In this document: positions 44,051 through 54,218 of the stretch, in pieces
How the letters are laid out: each line of letters begins with the position of its first letter
Position numbering within the stretch: the first letter of the stretch is position 1
Assembly: GCA_937926175.1 (NCBI GenBank)
Contig: CALANV010000030.1
Span: forward strand, 124,001-188,000
Length of the DNA: 64,000 nt
Source: an uncultured Rhodospirillales bacterium
Lineage (GTDB): Bacteria; Pseudomonadota; Alphaproteobacteria; CACIAM-22H2
Reading direction: 5' to 3'
Program-made: the position numbers and the translations under genes
The notes under the pieces: model-generated
Databases searched by the model: none
What the model was told of the DNA's origin: nothing
Seen by the model: only the letters and a program-made list of their open reading frames with translations

Positions 44051-44550
44051 TGGCATCGCGCACCGGCGATGGATCTATGATCCGGCTCGGCCTCGCGGTC
44101 GCGGGCGCGACGCTGATCGTCGATCAGGCGACCAAGGCGTATTTTTACGCGCTTCTCGTCGAGGAAGGCCGGCGCGCAATCGAGGTGCTGCCCTTCTTCA
44201 ATCTCGTCACCGTGTGGAACTACGGCATCAGCTTCGGTCTGTTCAACACGGGCTCGCCCTACACGGCCTATCTGCTGATCGCGATCGCGCTCGCGATCGT
44301 CGCCGCGCTGGGGTTCTGGCTGAAAAGCGCCACGCATCCCTGGATCGCGACCGCCTTGGGCCTCGTCATGGGCGGGGCGATCGGCAACGTCGTCGACCGG
44401 CTGCGCTTCGGTGCCGTCTTCGACTTCCTCGATTTCCACGCCCTGGGGTGGCATTGGCCGGCCTTCAACGTGGCGGATTCGGCGATCACCGTCGGCGTTC
44501 TGATGCTGCTCATCGATGCCTTGTCCGAGCGCAAGGCGTCGAGTAAATAG
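44050..44550 (+). CDS. lspA: Lipoprotein signal peptidase (signal peptidase II)
   Basis: ATG 44050 overlaps the ileS stop by one base. The 166-residue protein has four membrane helices and the catalytic aspartates in GNVVDRLRFGAVFDFLDF and FNVADSAITVGV, plus TLIVDQATKAYF near the N-terminus. It removes signal peptides from prolipoproteins and is the target of globomycin. The adjacent DUF3035 lipoprotein is a plausible substrate. The ileS-lspA coupling is widespread. Confidence 0.95.
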   Translation: MASRTGDGSMIRLGLAVAGATLIVDQATKAYFYALLVEEGRRAIEVLPFFNLVTVWNYGISFGLFNTGSPYTAYLLIAIALAIVAALGFWLKSATHPWIATALGLVMGGAIGNVVDRLRFGAVFDFLDFHALGWHWPAFNVADSAITVGVLMLLIDALSERKASSK

Positions 44551-44555
44551 GGGCC

Positions 44556-45152
44556 ATGAAATCTGCCGCCTGCGGACATTTGCGTCGCCGCGCGAAAGCC
44601 GGTCTTGCCGGTGCCCTGATCCTGTCGGCCGGTATCGCGCTCAGCGGTTGCAGTGAGGCGCGCAAGGCGATCGGCTGGGAAAAGACTCCACCGGACGAAT
44701 TCCGGGTCGTGAGCCGGGCCCCGCTGTCGCTGCCGCCGGACTTCACGCTCCGGCCGCCGCAGCCGGGTGCGCCGCGTCCCCAGGACTACACGGCCCAGCA
44801 GCTTGCCCGTCAGGCCCTCTTGGGCGACCGCAGCCGCGCGTCCGATGCGGTCGAAAACGGCACCCTGAGCGGTGCCGAGGCGGCGCTCCTCGCCCGCGTT
44901 GGGGCCGGTGCGTCGGATACCCGCATTCGCGAGGTCGTCAACCGCGAGGCCCAGGAACTGGCCGAGGCCGAGCGCACGCTTCTCGACCGCATCATCTTCT
45001 GGCGCACGCCGGAAGAGCCGGGCACCGTCGTTGATGCGGCCCGCGAGGCGCAGCGCATCCGCGAGAACCAGGCGCTCGGCCGCCCCATCACGGAGGGCGA
45101 AACGCCGACCATCCATCGGCGCAAGCGCGGCCCGCTGGAAGGAATCTTTTAG
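44556..45152 (+). CDS. DUF3035 lipoprotein (alphaproteobacterial, BamF-like)
   Basis: The 198 residues open with a lipoprotein signal (ALSGCSEARK) and contain the DUF3035 signature PPDEFRVVSRAPLSLPPDF, then RPPQPGAPRPQDYTAQQL and a Pro/Arg-rich end. This family is restricted to alphaproteobacteria and is associated with the outer-membrane BAM complex in some species (BamF). The gene follows lspA by 5 bases. Function outside BAM is unclear. Confidence 0.9.
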   Translation: MKSAACGHLRRRAKAGLAGALILSAGIALSGCSEARKAIGWEKTPPDEFRVVSRAPLSLPPDFTLRPPQPGAPRPQDYTAQQLARQALLGDRSRASDAVENGTLSGAEAALLARVGAGASDTRIREVVNREAQELAEAERTLLDRIIFWRTPEEPGTVVDAAREAQRIRENQALGRPITEGETPTIHRRKRGPLEGIF

Positions 45153-45183
45153 TCGACGTTGCACCGGACCTGACCGGGTTATA

Positions 45184-45229
45184 ATGGCCGTCACGCCGAA
45201 CAAAACGGGCGTGAAGGCCATTTCTTTTC
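45184..45229 (+). terminator. Intrinsic terminator of the ileS-lspA-DUF3035 operon
   Basis: ATGGCC-G-TCACGCC (45184-45197) pairs with GGCGTGA-A-GGCCAT (45208-45221), 13 pairs with one mismatch, and is followed by TTTCTTTTCC. It lies 31 bases past the stop of the DUF3035 gene. Confidence 0.8.
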
Positions 45230-45287
45230 CATCGTCAGGCCGGCCGCCTGTTCCCGGGCCGGCCGATTACCGCGACCGGAGGTTCAC

Positions 45288-46646
45288 GTGGCGCACCGAT
45301 CCCGATTGACGATCGCGTGGTTGGCGGCACTGCTCGCCGTTCTGGTTGACCCGATCGGCATCAGATCGGCCCCGGCCCAGGTCTTCAATCCCGAAAGCTT
45401 CACGCTGTCGAACGGCATGCAGGTGGTCCTGATCGCCAACCATCGTGCGCCGATCGTCACGCACATGGTCTGGTACAAGGTCGGCGCCGCGGACGAGCCG
45501 CCGATGAAATCGGGCATCGCCCACTTCCTCGAGCACCTCATGTTCCGCGGCACGAAGGACGTCGCACCCGGCGATTTCTCGAAGATCGTGGCGCGCCTCG
45601 GCGGCCGCGACAACGCCTTCACCAGCTATGACTACACGGCCTATTTCCAGGTAATCGCACGCGATCGTCTCGAGGACGTCATGCGGCTCGAAGCGGACCG
45701 GATGGCCAATCTCGCGCTGACCGATGCGGTCGTCGATCCCGAGCGCGACGTGGTCCGGGAAGAGCGACGGCAGGTGGTGGAAAATCGCCCGCACGCGCGC
45801 CTGCGTGAACAGATGCAGGCCTTGCTTTACCTGAACCATCCCTACGGCCGGCCGGTCATCGGCTGGGATCACGAGATCGCGAACCTGACGCGTGCCGATG
45901 CGCTCGCGTGGTACGGAACCTGGTACACGCCGAGCAACGCGATCCTGATCGTCGCGGGTGACATCACGGCGGAAGAGCTGCGGCCGCTGGCCGAGAAGTA
46001 TTACGGCCGCCTCAAGGGCGGCCAGGTGCCGCCCCGGCTGCGCCCCCAGGAACCGCCGCCGCAAGCCGCGCGCCGCGTCGAATTGAAGGATGCGCGGGTC
46101 CGGCACCCCACCCTGACGCGCCTCTGGCTGGCGCCGAGCTACACCGCCGGCGAACGCGAGCATGCCTACGCGCTGCAGGTGCTGTCCGAGCTGCTCGGCG
46201 GCGCGGCGACGAGCCGACTTTATCGCACGCTTGTCATCGACAAGCAGCTCGCGACATCGGCGGGCACCTGGTACGAACCCGACATGCTGGACCTCAGCAG
46301 TTTCGGCCTTTCGGCCAATCTGCGCCCCGATGCCGACATGCGCGCGCTCGAGGCGGCGATCGACGCCGAGATCGAGCGCCTGCTGAAAGAGGGTATCGAG
46401 GCCGAGGAAGTCGAACGGGCGAAGAAGCGCATGCGCGCCGCCGCCGCCTATGCCCGCGACGAGCTGTCGACCGGTGCCCGCGTCATCGGCACCGCATTGG
46501 CAACCGGACAGACGATCGCGGATGTCGAGGCGTGGCCTGAGCGTATTGCAGCCGTCACGCCGGCCCAGGTGATCGCCGCCGCACGTCACGTCCTGCGTCC
46601 CGAGCGGTCCGTGACTGGACTGCTGTTGCCGGAACCAAGCAGCTGA
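45288..46646 (+). CDS. M16-family zinc peptidase (active subunit)
   Basis: GTG 45288 (CGGAGG upstream) starts a 452-residue protein with a signal peptide (about 1-31). The zinc-binding HXXEH motif is HFLEH at residues 79-83, with the distal glutamate in the following helix region (DPERDVVREERRQ). GGRDNAFTSYDYTAYFQ and the second M16 lobe follow (WLAPSYTAGEREHAYALQVL). Processing-type M16 enzymes act in the periplasm here. It is paired with the gene 7 bases downstream, which lacks the zinc motif, as in heterodimeric M16 pairs. Confidence 0.92.
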   Translation: MAHRSRLTIAWLAALLAVLVDPIGIRSAPAQVFNPESFTLSNGMQVVLIANHRAPIVTHMVWYKVGAADEPPMKSGIAHFLEHLMFRGTKDVAPGDFSKIVARLGGRDNAFTSYDYTAYFQVIARDRLEDVMRLEADRMANLALTDAVVDPERDVVREERRQVVENRPHARLREQMQALLYLNHPYGRPVIGWDHEIANLTRADALAWYGTWYTPSNAILIVAGDITAEELRPLAEKYYGRLKGGQVPPRLRPQEPPPQAARRVELKDARVRHPTLTRLWLAPSYTAGEREHAYALQVLSELLGGAATSRLYRTLVIDKQLATSAGTWYEPDMLDLSSFGLSANLRPDADMRALEAAIDAEIERLLKEGIEAEEVERAKKRMRAAAAYARDELSTGARVIGTALATGQTIADVEAWPERIAAVTPAQVIAAARHVLRPERSVTGLLLPEPSS

Positions 46647-46653
46647 CCGGTCG

Positions 46654-48063
46654 ATGACTCCGATGCCGAGGGCTGGGTGCATGTCATTTCGCATTTTCAC
46701 GATCCGTCTGGTCGCAATCGTCACCCTTGTCATTGCGACGGTCGCACCTTCATCCGCCGTCGAGATCGAGCAGGTGAAGAGCCCGGGCGGAATCGAGGCG
46801 TGGCTGATCCGCGACCGTATGGTGCCGCTGGTCTCCATGCACTTCGCCTTCCGCGGCGGTGCCGCGACCGATCCGGCCGGAAAGACCGGACGCGCCGAAA
46901 TGACGGCGCAGCTCCTGACGGAAGGCGCTGGCGATCTCGATTCGCAGAAATTCGCCGCGATGCTCGAAGACCGTGCGATCTCGCTCGGCTTCGATGCAGG
47001 CCACGACTCCATCCAGGGTTTCGTCAAGACGCTCAACGAGCACCGCGACACGGCGTTCGACCTTCTGCGCCTTGCACTGACGCAGCCGCGGTTCGATACC
47101 GAGGCCGTCGAACGGGTCCGTGCCCAGACCCTGGCAGCGATCGCGCGTGATGCGGAGAATCCCGAAACGCTTGCCCGCCGCACGTGGTGGGCGACCGCGT
47201 TTCCGGATCATCCCTACGGACGGCCCGTGCGCGGCACGGTCGAAACGGTGACAAGCCTGCAGCCGAACGACTTTCGCGATTTCGTGCGGAATCGCTTCGC
47301 CCGCGACAACCTGATCATCGGCGTCGTCGGCGACATCACGCCCGATGAGCTCGGCCCCCTCCTCGATCGTGCGTTCGGCGACCTGCCCGCGCGATCCGCC
47401 CCGATCGATGTGCCGGAGGCTAGGTTCATGGGCGATGGTCGCACGACCGTCGTCAACCGCACCGTGCCGCAGAGCGTCATGGTGTTCGGCAACGACGGCA
47501 TCAAGCGCAACCATCCCGACTGGTTCGCGGCGTCGATCGTCAATTACATCCTGGGCGGCGGCGGCTTCAATTCCCGGCTCATGACCGAGGTCCGCGAGAA
47601 GCGTGGCCTCACTTACGGCATCTACACGTCGCTGGTCGCGCTCGACCATGCCGGTCTGGTGCTTGGGTCAAGTCCGACGGCGAACGCGCGGGTGGCGCAG
47701 ACCCTCGACCTGATCCGCGCCGAATGGCGACGGATGAAGGAGCAGGGGCCGACCGCGGAGGAGCTGGCGGACGCAAAGAACTATCTCACCGGGTCGTTTA
47801 AGCTGCAGCTCAGTTCGAGCATGAGCATCGCCAGCATGCTCGTCGCGATCCAGTACGACGATCTCGGTATCGACTACATCGATCGTCGCGACGCGCTCAT
47901 CAACGCCGTGACGATAGACGACGTGCGCCGCGTGGCGGGGCAGTTGCTGGACCCGGCGCGGATGCTGACGGTGATCGTCGGCGATCCCGCGGGGCTTGCT
48001 CCCGACGAGTCGGGAGCCGGCGGCCCGGCAACGTCGCCTGCGACGCCCGCGCAAGGTGGCTGA
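46654..48063 (+). CDS. M16-family peptidase-like protein (inactive partner)
   Basis: The 469-residue protein has an N-terminal signal (cut about ATVAPSSAVE). The M16 fold is visible (MHFAFRGGAATDPAGKTGRA, DAGHDSIQGFVKTLNEHRD, YILGGGGFNSRLMTEVREK, RGLTYGIYTSLVALDHAG), but where HXXEH should sit it reads GRAEMTAQLL, so zinc cannot bind. This is the regulatory or substrate-clamp partner of the upstream M16 peptidase. An ATG nine codons later (46681) is a possible alternative start. Confidence 0.9.
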   Translation: MTPMPRAGCMSFRIFTIRLVAIVTLVIATVAPSSAVEIEQVKSPGGIEAWLIRDRMVPLVSMHFAFRGGAATDPAGKTGRAEMTAQLLTEGAGDLDSQKFAAMLEDRAISLGFDAGHDSIQGFVKTLNEHRDTAFDLLRLALTQPRFDTEAVERVRAQTLAAIARDAENPETLARRTWWATAFPDHPYGRPVRGTVETVTSLQPNDFRDFVRNRFARDNLIIGVVGDITPDELGPLLDRAFGDLPARSAPIDVPEARFMGDGRTTVVNRTVPQSVMVFGNDGIKRNHPDWFAASIVNYILGGGGFNSRLMTEVREKRGLTYGIYTSLVALDHAGLVLGSSPTANARVAQTLDLIRAEWRRMKEQGPTAEELADAKNYLTGSFKLQLSSSMSIASMLVAIQYDDLGIDYIDRRDALINAVTIDDVRRVAGQLLDPARMLTVIVGDPAGLAPDESGAGGPATSPATPAQGG

Positions 48064-48075
48064 GGAGAAAAGCAC

Positions 48076-49422
48076 ATGTCCGATACGATCGCCCCCTCCA
48101 CATACCAACAGGATGTGAGTGCATGCCTCGCCGACAGGATCGGCGACCGCGGTCTGGACGAGCAGACGTATCTGGAATACCTCGCCGCGGCCGAGACCAG
48201 TCTGAAGCGCCTGCGCGCTGCGCTTGGCGACGGCTCGCTGCCGCTGCTGAATCTTCCGGAACGCCGCGACGACATGCGCGCCATGGCCGAGGCGGCGACG
48301 CGCTATCGCGACCTGGATCACGTCATCCTGCTTGGCACCGGCGGCTCCAGCCTCGGCGGTCGCACGGTACTTGCGCTTGCCGATCACGGTGTCGGCACCG
48401 CAGCGCGACCGATCGACCGCCCGCGCCTGTGGTTTATCGAGAATGTGGATCCGGACGGGTTCGAGCAGGTGATGCGCAGCGTCGATCTCGACCGCGCGGG
48501 CCTTATCATCATTTCGAAATCCGGCAGTACCGCCGAAACCCTTTCTCAGGCGCTTGCCGTCCTTCCTGCCTTCGAGGACGCCGTCGGCCGTGACACGCTG
48601 CGCCAGCGGACGACAGTGATCACCGAGCCCAACGACAATCCGCTGCGCCGGCTTGCCGGCCGGCTGGGGTTGCCGGTGATCGACCACGATCCCAATATCG
48701 GCGGCCGCTACTCGGTGCTGTCGCCGACGGGTCTGCTGCCGGCGCTGATCGCGGGTCTCGACATCGGTCTGGTCCGCGCCGGCGCGTACGAGGCGCTTCA
48801 CGCAGCACTCAACGCCGAGGCCAGCAACTCGCTGCCGGCGATCGGGGCCGCGCTCAACGTCGGCCTGGCCGAGCGCTGCGGCGTGTCACAGACCGTCATG
48901 ATGCCGTATCTCGACAAACTCGCGCCGTTCGGCCAGTGGTTCTGCCAGCTCTGGGCGGAAAGCTTGGGCAAGCAGGGCAAGGGCACGACGCCGATCCGCG
49001 CCCTCGGCACCGTCGACCAGCACAGCCAGCTCCAGCTCTATCTGAGCGGTCCGGCCGACAAGATGTTCACCATCATCATGGGCGAGACGCGCGGGCAAGG
49101 TCCCCGCTATCGGCGCGAGATGCTCGGCGACGAAGCGCTCGAATGGCTCGCGGACCACACGATGGGCGATCTCCTGGACGTGTCGCAGCGTGCCACGGCC
49201 GAGACGCTGATCCGGCACAACCGGCCGGTACGGATCATCCGCGTGCCGACGCTCGATGAGCGCGCCATGGGCGGCTTGCTCATGCATTTCATGATCGAAA
49301 CCATCATCGCCGCCGACCTATGGGGCGTCGACCCGTTCGATCAGCCGGCGGTCGAGGAAGGCAAGAGGCTGGCGCGGCAGTACTTGCGGGAAATGGACGA
49401 GATGCGGGTGACGTCGCATTAA
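48076..49422 (+). CDS. pgi: Glucose-6-phosphate isomerase, short alphaproteobacterial type
   Basis: The 448 residues carry PGI-family sugar-isomerase motifs: VILLGTGGSSLGGRTVLAL, LIIISKSGSTAETLSQALA and the C-terminal GTVDQHSQLQLYLSGPADK with EEGKRLARQYLREM. It is about 100 residues shorter than E. coli Pgi, as seen in a divergent alphaproteobacterial clade. It interconverts glucose-6-P and fructose-6-P. It follows the M16 pair by 12 bases, probably by operon read-through, with no functional link evident. Confidence 0.9.
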   Translation: MSDTIAPSTYQQDVSACLADRIGDRGLDEQTYLEYLAAAETSLKRLRAALGDGSLPLLNLPERRDDMRAMAEAATRYRDLDHVILLGTGGSSLGGRTVLALADHGVGTAARPIDRPRLWFIENVDPDGFEQVMRSVDLDRAGLIIISKSGSTAETLSQALAVLPAFEDAVGRDTLRQRTTVITEPNDNPLRRLAGRLGLPVIDHDPNIGGRYSVLSPTGLLPALIAGLDIGLVRAGAYEALHAALNAEASNSLPAIGAALNVGLAERCGVSQTVMMPYLDKLAPFGQWFCQLWAESLGKQGKGTTPIRALGTVDQHSQLQLYLSGPADKMFTIIMGETRGQGPRYRREMLGDEALEWLADHTMGDLLDVSQRATAETLIRHNRPVRIIRVPTLDERAMGGLLMHFMIETIIAADLWGVDPFDQPAVEEGKRLARQYLREMDEMRVTSH

Positions 49423-49475
49423 AGGAGCGCTTCTGGGCGCTCGTAGCGCGTCCGCGCTTTGCTATACTCCGGGAC

Positions 49476-51269
<1,794 letters not shown>

Positions 51270-51366
51270 GCGGGAGCGCGACGGCCAAGCCGCAGCCGTC
51301 TTCAAACCGGGAACGAACGCGACCGGACCGCGGTTGTAGGTTCCGGGGTCTGACGAAGGTGCGGCC

Positions 51367-52914
51367 ATGCCGGTTGGGGTGCAGGTCCCCGAAACGGGCG
51401 CGTTCCATGGCAAGTCGACGTCGTTCTGGAACGATACGACGGCACGCACGGATTATCCGCCGCTCGACGGCGATCTTGCCGTCGATGTCGCGATCATCGG
51501 GGCCGGTATCGCCGGAATCACGGCGGCCGTCCTGTTGCACCGCGCCGGGTGTTCCGTGGCGCTGATCGAGGCCCGGCGGGTCGCCGAGCAGGTGACGGGA
51601 CGCACGACGGCGAAAATCACGTCGCAGCACGACCTGATCTACGCCCGGCTGATCCGGAATTACGGCGCACAGGCCGCGCGGCTCTACGCCGAATCCAATC
51701 AAGCCGCACTCGAGCGCATTGCGGCCTTCGTGACGGAGTGCGGCATCGACTGCGATTTCGAACGTCAGCCGGCCTATCTGTACACGACCCGGTTCGAACG
51801 GCTGCGCGACATCGAGAACGAAATCCGTGCGGCGCGCCAGGTCGGTCTGCCGGCCTTCTTCGCGTGGGACATCGGCCTGCCCTTCCGCGTCGCCGGCGCC
51901 ATCCGTTTCGACGACCAGGCGCAATTTCACCCGCGGAAATATCTTCTTGGTCTCCTGCGCGAACTCGATGGCACGAATGCGCGCATCTTCGAGCAGACGC
52001 GCGTCCTCGACGTCGAGGAAGGCCGCCCCTGTCGCGTATCGACCGAGCGTGGCGAGGTCAGCGCACAGTACGTCATCATCGCGACCAACCTGCCGGTCGT
52101 CGATCCCGGCGGTTTCTTCAGTCGCGCCTATCCGCGCGCGCATGTCGCGCTGGCGGCGCGGATCGATCCGGTGATCGCGCCTGCGGGCATGTTTCTGTCG
52201 ATCGACGGTCCCAGCCGTTCGATCCGCACCGCGCCGGCGCCGGACGGCGGCCGCGTCCTGATCGCCGTCGGTGAAAGCTTCCGGCCCGGCAGCGTCGATA
52301 CCGAGGCAAGGTACCGCGACCTCGAGGCCTACGTGCAGCGCCACTTCCGCGTAAACGCCATCGACTACCGATGGACCAACGAGGACTACGATCCGGTCGA
52401 CGATCTTTTTTACATCGGCCGCATGGCGCCGCTGTCCCGCGCCGTGTACGTGGCGACCGGATTCAAGGCGTGGGGCATGACGGGCGGCACGCTGGCGGCG
52501 ATGATTCTCAGCGACCAGATCCTCGGCCGGCACAATCCCTGGGCGCGACTCTACAACCCCAACCGGACGCAGCAGGCGCGGCGCGTCGGGCGCCTCATGC
52601 GTGAGAACGTGAATATCGCCCGCAAATGGATCGCCGAGCAGGTCACGGCCGGCGCGCGCCGCCGGGCCGTCGATCTCGGGCGGGGGGAAGCCGCCGTTCT
52701 CGACGGTGCGGACGGCAAGGTCGCCGCCTACAAGGACCGGGACGGAACCGTCCACGCCGTTTCCGCCATCTGCACGCATATGGGCTGCGTCGTCGGCTGG
52801 AATGCGGTGGAACGTACATGGGACTGCCCGTGCCACGGCTCGCGCTTCGACGACAAGGGCGAGGTCCTGGGCGGGCCTGCGACCAAACCGCTGGCGCCGG
52901 TATCCGCGCCATGA
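51367..52914 (+). CDS. FAD-dependent oxidoreductase fused to a Rieske domain
   Basis: The 515 residues join a DAO-family flavin domain (about 35-410: VDVAIIGAGIAGITAAVLL, AEQVTGRTTAKITSQHDLIY, FYIGRMAPLSRAVYVATGFK) to a C-terminal Rieske [2Fe-2S] domain (about 425-515) with CTHMGC and CPCHGSRFD ligands. Such fusions occur in many bacteria; the substrate is unknown. The Rieske part should pass electrons from the flavin. No signal peptide. Monocistronic by spacing. Confidence 0.88.
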   Translation: MPVGVQVPETGAFHGKSTSFWNDTTARTDYPPLDGDLAVDVAIIGAGIAGITAAVLLHRAGCSVALIEARRVAEQVTGRTTAKITSQHDLIYARLIRNYGAQAARLYAESNQAALERIAAFVTECGIDCDFERQPAYLYTTRFERLRDIENEIRAARQVGLPAFFAWDIGLPFRVAGAIRFDDQAQFHPRKYLLGLLRELDGTNARIFEQTRVLDVEEGRPCRVSTERGEVSAQYVIIATNLPVVDPGGFFSRAYPRAHVALAARIDPVIAPAGMFLSIDGPSRSIRTAPAPDGGRVLIAVGESFRPGSVDTEARYRDLEAYVQRHFRVNAIDYRWTNEDYDPVDDLFYIGRMAPLSRAVYVATGFKAWGMTGGTLAAMILSDQILGRHNPWARLYNPNRTQQARRVGRLMRENVNIARKWIAEQVTAGARRRAVDLGRGEAAVLDGADGKVAAYKDRDGTVHAVSAICTHMGCVVGWNAVERTWDCPCHGSRFDDKGEVLGGPATKPLAPVSAP

Positions 52915-53019
52915 TGCCGGCGGCACCGCCCCCTTCGAGGTAGGCCGCAGCCAATCGGGTAGATTGCGTCAAAGCCGGCACTTTGAGCCAATGGTTGCAC
53001 CGGAACCGCCGGAGGGACC

Positions 53020-53223
53020 ATGGCCAAGGATACCGCTTCACCGGATCCTGGCGCAGATTCACCGAACCTGGATACTGCAGCCGTGCTTGAGCCGTTCTTT
53101 CAACCGAAGCGCCAAGCGAAAAACACAGGACTCGGATTCCTCATCCTGCTGGGGCTCACGATCCTCGGCGCATTGTTCCTGATCAGCGAAATCGGCGAGA
53201 TCATCCGGTTCGGCGGCCGCTAG
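53020..53223 (+). CDS. Small single-pass membrane protein
   Basis: ATG 53020 follows CGGAGGG. The 67 residues have a soluble N-terminal half (AVLEPFFQPKRQAKNTG) and one C-terminal membrane helix (GFLILLGLTILGALFLISEI). No family recognised. The strong ribosome site and typical codon use argue that it is real. Its orientation converges on recR. Confidence 0.6.
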   Translation: MAKDTASPDPGADSPNLDTAAVLEPFFQPKRQAKNTGLGFLILLGLTILGALFLISEIGEIIRFGGR

Positions 53224-53238
53224 GACGCGTCCCGCACG

Positions 53239-53826
53239 TCAGACTGCCCGGCGCGCACGCAGGGCGGCCGTCAGCGTACCGTCGTCGAGGTAGTCGAGTT
53301 CGCCTCCGACAGGAACGCCATGCGCGAGGCGGGTCACCGTCGCCGGCGTGCCGCTGAGCCGGTCGGTGATGTAGTGCGCCGTCGTCTGGCCCTCGACCGT
53401 GGCATTCGTCGCCAGAATCACCTCGCGCGCATCGCGCGCGCGCTCGACGAGCTTCGCGAGGTTGAGGTCCTCGGGCCCGACGCCTTCGAGGGCCGAGAGC
53501 ACGCCGCCCAGCACATGATATCGGCCCTTGAATGCGCCGGAACGTTCGATCGCCCACAGATCGCCGACCTCCTCCACCACGCAGATGAGGGCGGGATCGC
53601 GCTTCGGATCGGAACAGATCGAACACGGATCGGTCGTATCGAGATTGCCGCAGACCGAACAGGTCTTGACGTTCTCGGCTGCTGCCTTGAGCGCATCCGC
53701 CAGCGGCAGCAACATCGTATCGCGACGCTTCAGCAGATGCAGCGCCGCCCGCCGCGCGGAGCGCGGCCCGAGGCCCGGCAAACGCGCCAGCATCTTGATG
53801 AGATTTTCGATTTCGGGGCCCGTCAT
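53239..53826 (-). CDS. recR: Recombination protein RecR
   Basis: ATG 53826 starts MTGPEIENLIKMLARLPGLG, the RecR N-terminus with its helix-hairpin-helix. The zinc-finger cysteines are in CSVCGNLDTTDPCSIC, and the Toprim segment follows (LICVVEEVGDLWAIERSGAF, REVILATNATVEGQTTAHYI). The C-terminus has LAHGVPVGGELDYLDDGTL. 195 residues. With RecF/RecO it loads RecA at gaps. Third gene of the dnaX-ybaB-recR cluster. The 68 bases before it contain degenerate GCTGATGGCCGA-type repeats. Confidence 0.95.
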   Translation of the reverse strand: MTGPEIENLIKMLARLPGLGPRSARRAALHLLKRRDTMLLPLADALKAAAENVKTCSVCGNLDTTDPCSICSDPKRDPALICVVEEVGDLWAIERSGAFKGRYHVLGGVLSALEGVGPEDLNLAKLVERARDAREVILATNATVEGQTTAHYITDRLSGTPATVTRLAHGVPVGGELDYLDDGTLTAALRARRAV

Positions 53827-53894
53827 GGCGGCTCGCGGCGATGGGCTTTCGGCTGTCTGCCGATGGCTGATGGCCGACGGCTGATAGCCGACCG

Positions 53895-54218
53895 CTAGAA
53901 CGGCAGCTTGAACCCGCCGGGCAGGTTGAGGCCACCGGTCAGCTTCTGCATTTCCTCGGCGGCAACCGTCTCGACCTTGCCGCGCGCGTCGTTGATCGCG
54001 GCGACGACCAGATCCTCGAGCATCTCGATGTCGTTGGGATCGACGATCGACTTGTCGATCTTCACGCGCTTGACCTCGCCCTTGCCCGTCACGGTCGCCT
54101 GCACCATGCCGCCGCCGGCGGCCCCCGTGATCTCGAGCTGCGCCAAGCGCTCCTGCATCTCGGTCATCTTGGCCTGCATCTGCTGCGCCTGCTTCATCAG
54201 GTTGGCGAGATTCTTCAT
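53895..54218 (-). CDS. ybaB: YbaB/EbfC nucleoid-associated protein
   Basis: ATG 54218 shares its first base with the last base of the dnaX stop (TGATG). The 107 residues have the YbaB helices and sheet (NLANLMKQAQQMQAKMTEMQ, VQATVTGKGEVKRVKIDKS, ARGKVETVAAEEMQKLTGGL). YbaB binds DNA as a dimer and is nearly always found between dnaX and recR, as here. Confidence 0.94.
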   Translation of the reverse strand: MKNLANLMKQAQQMQAKMTEMQERLAQLEITGAAGGGMVQATVTGKGEVKRVKIDKSIVDPNDIEMLEDLVVAAINDARGKVETVAAEEMQKLTGGLNLPGGFKLPF

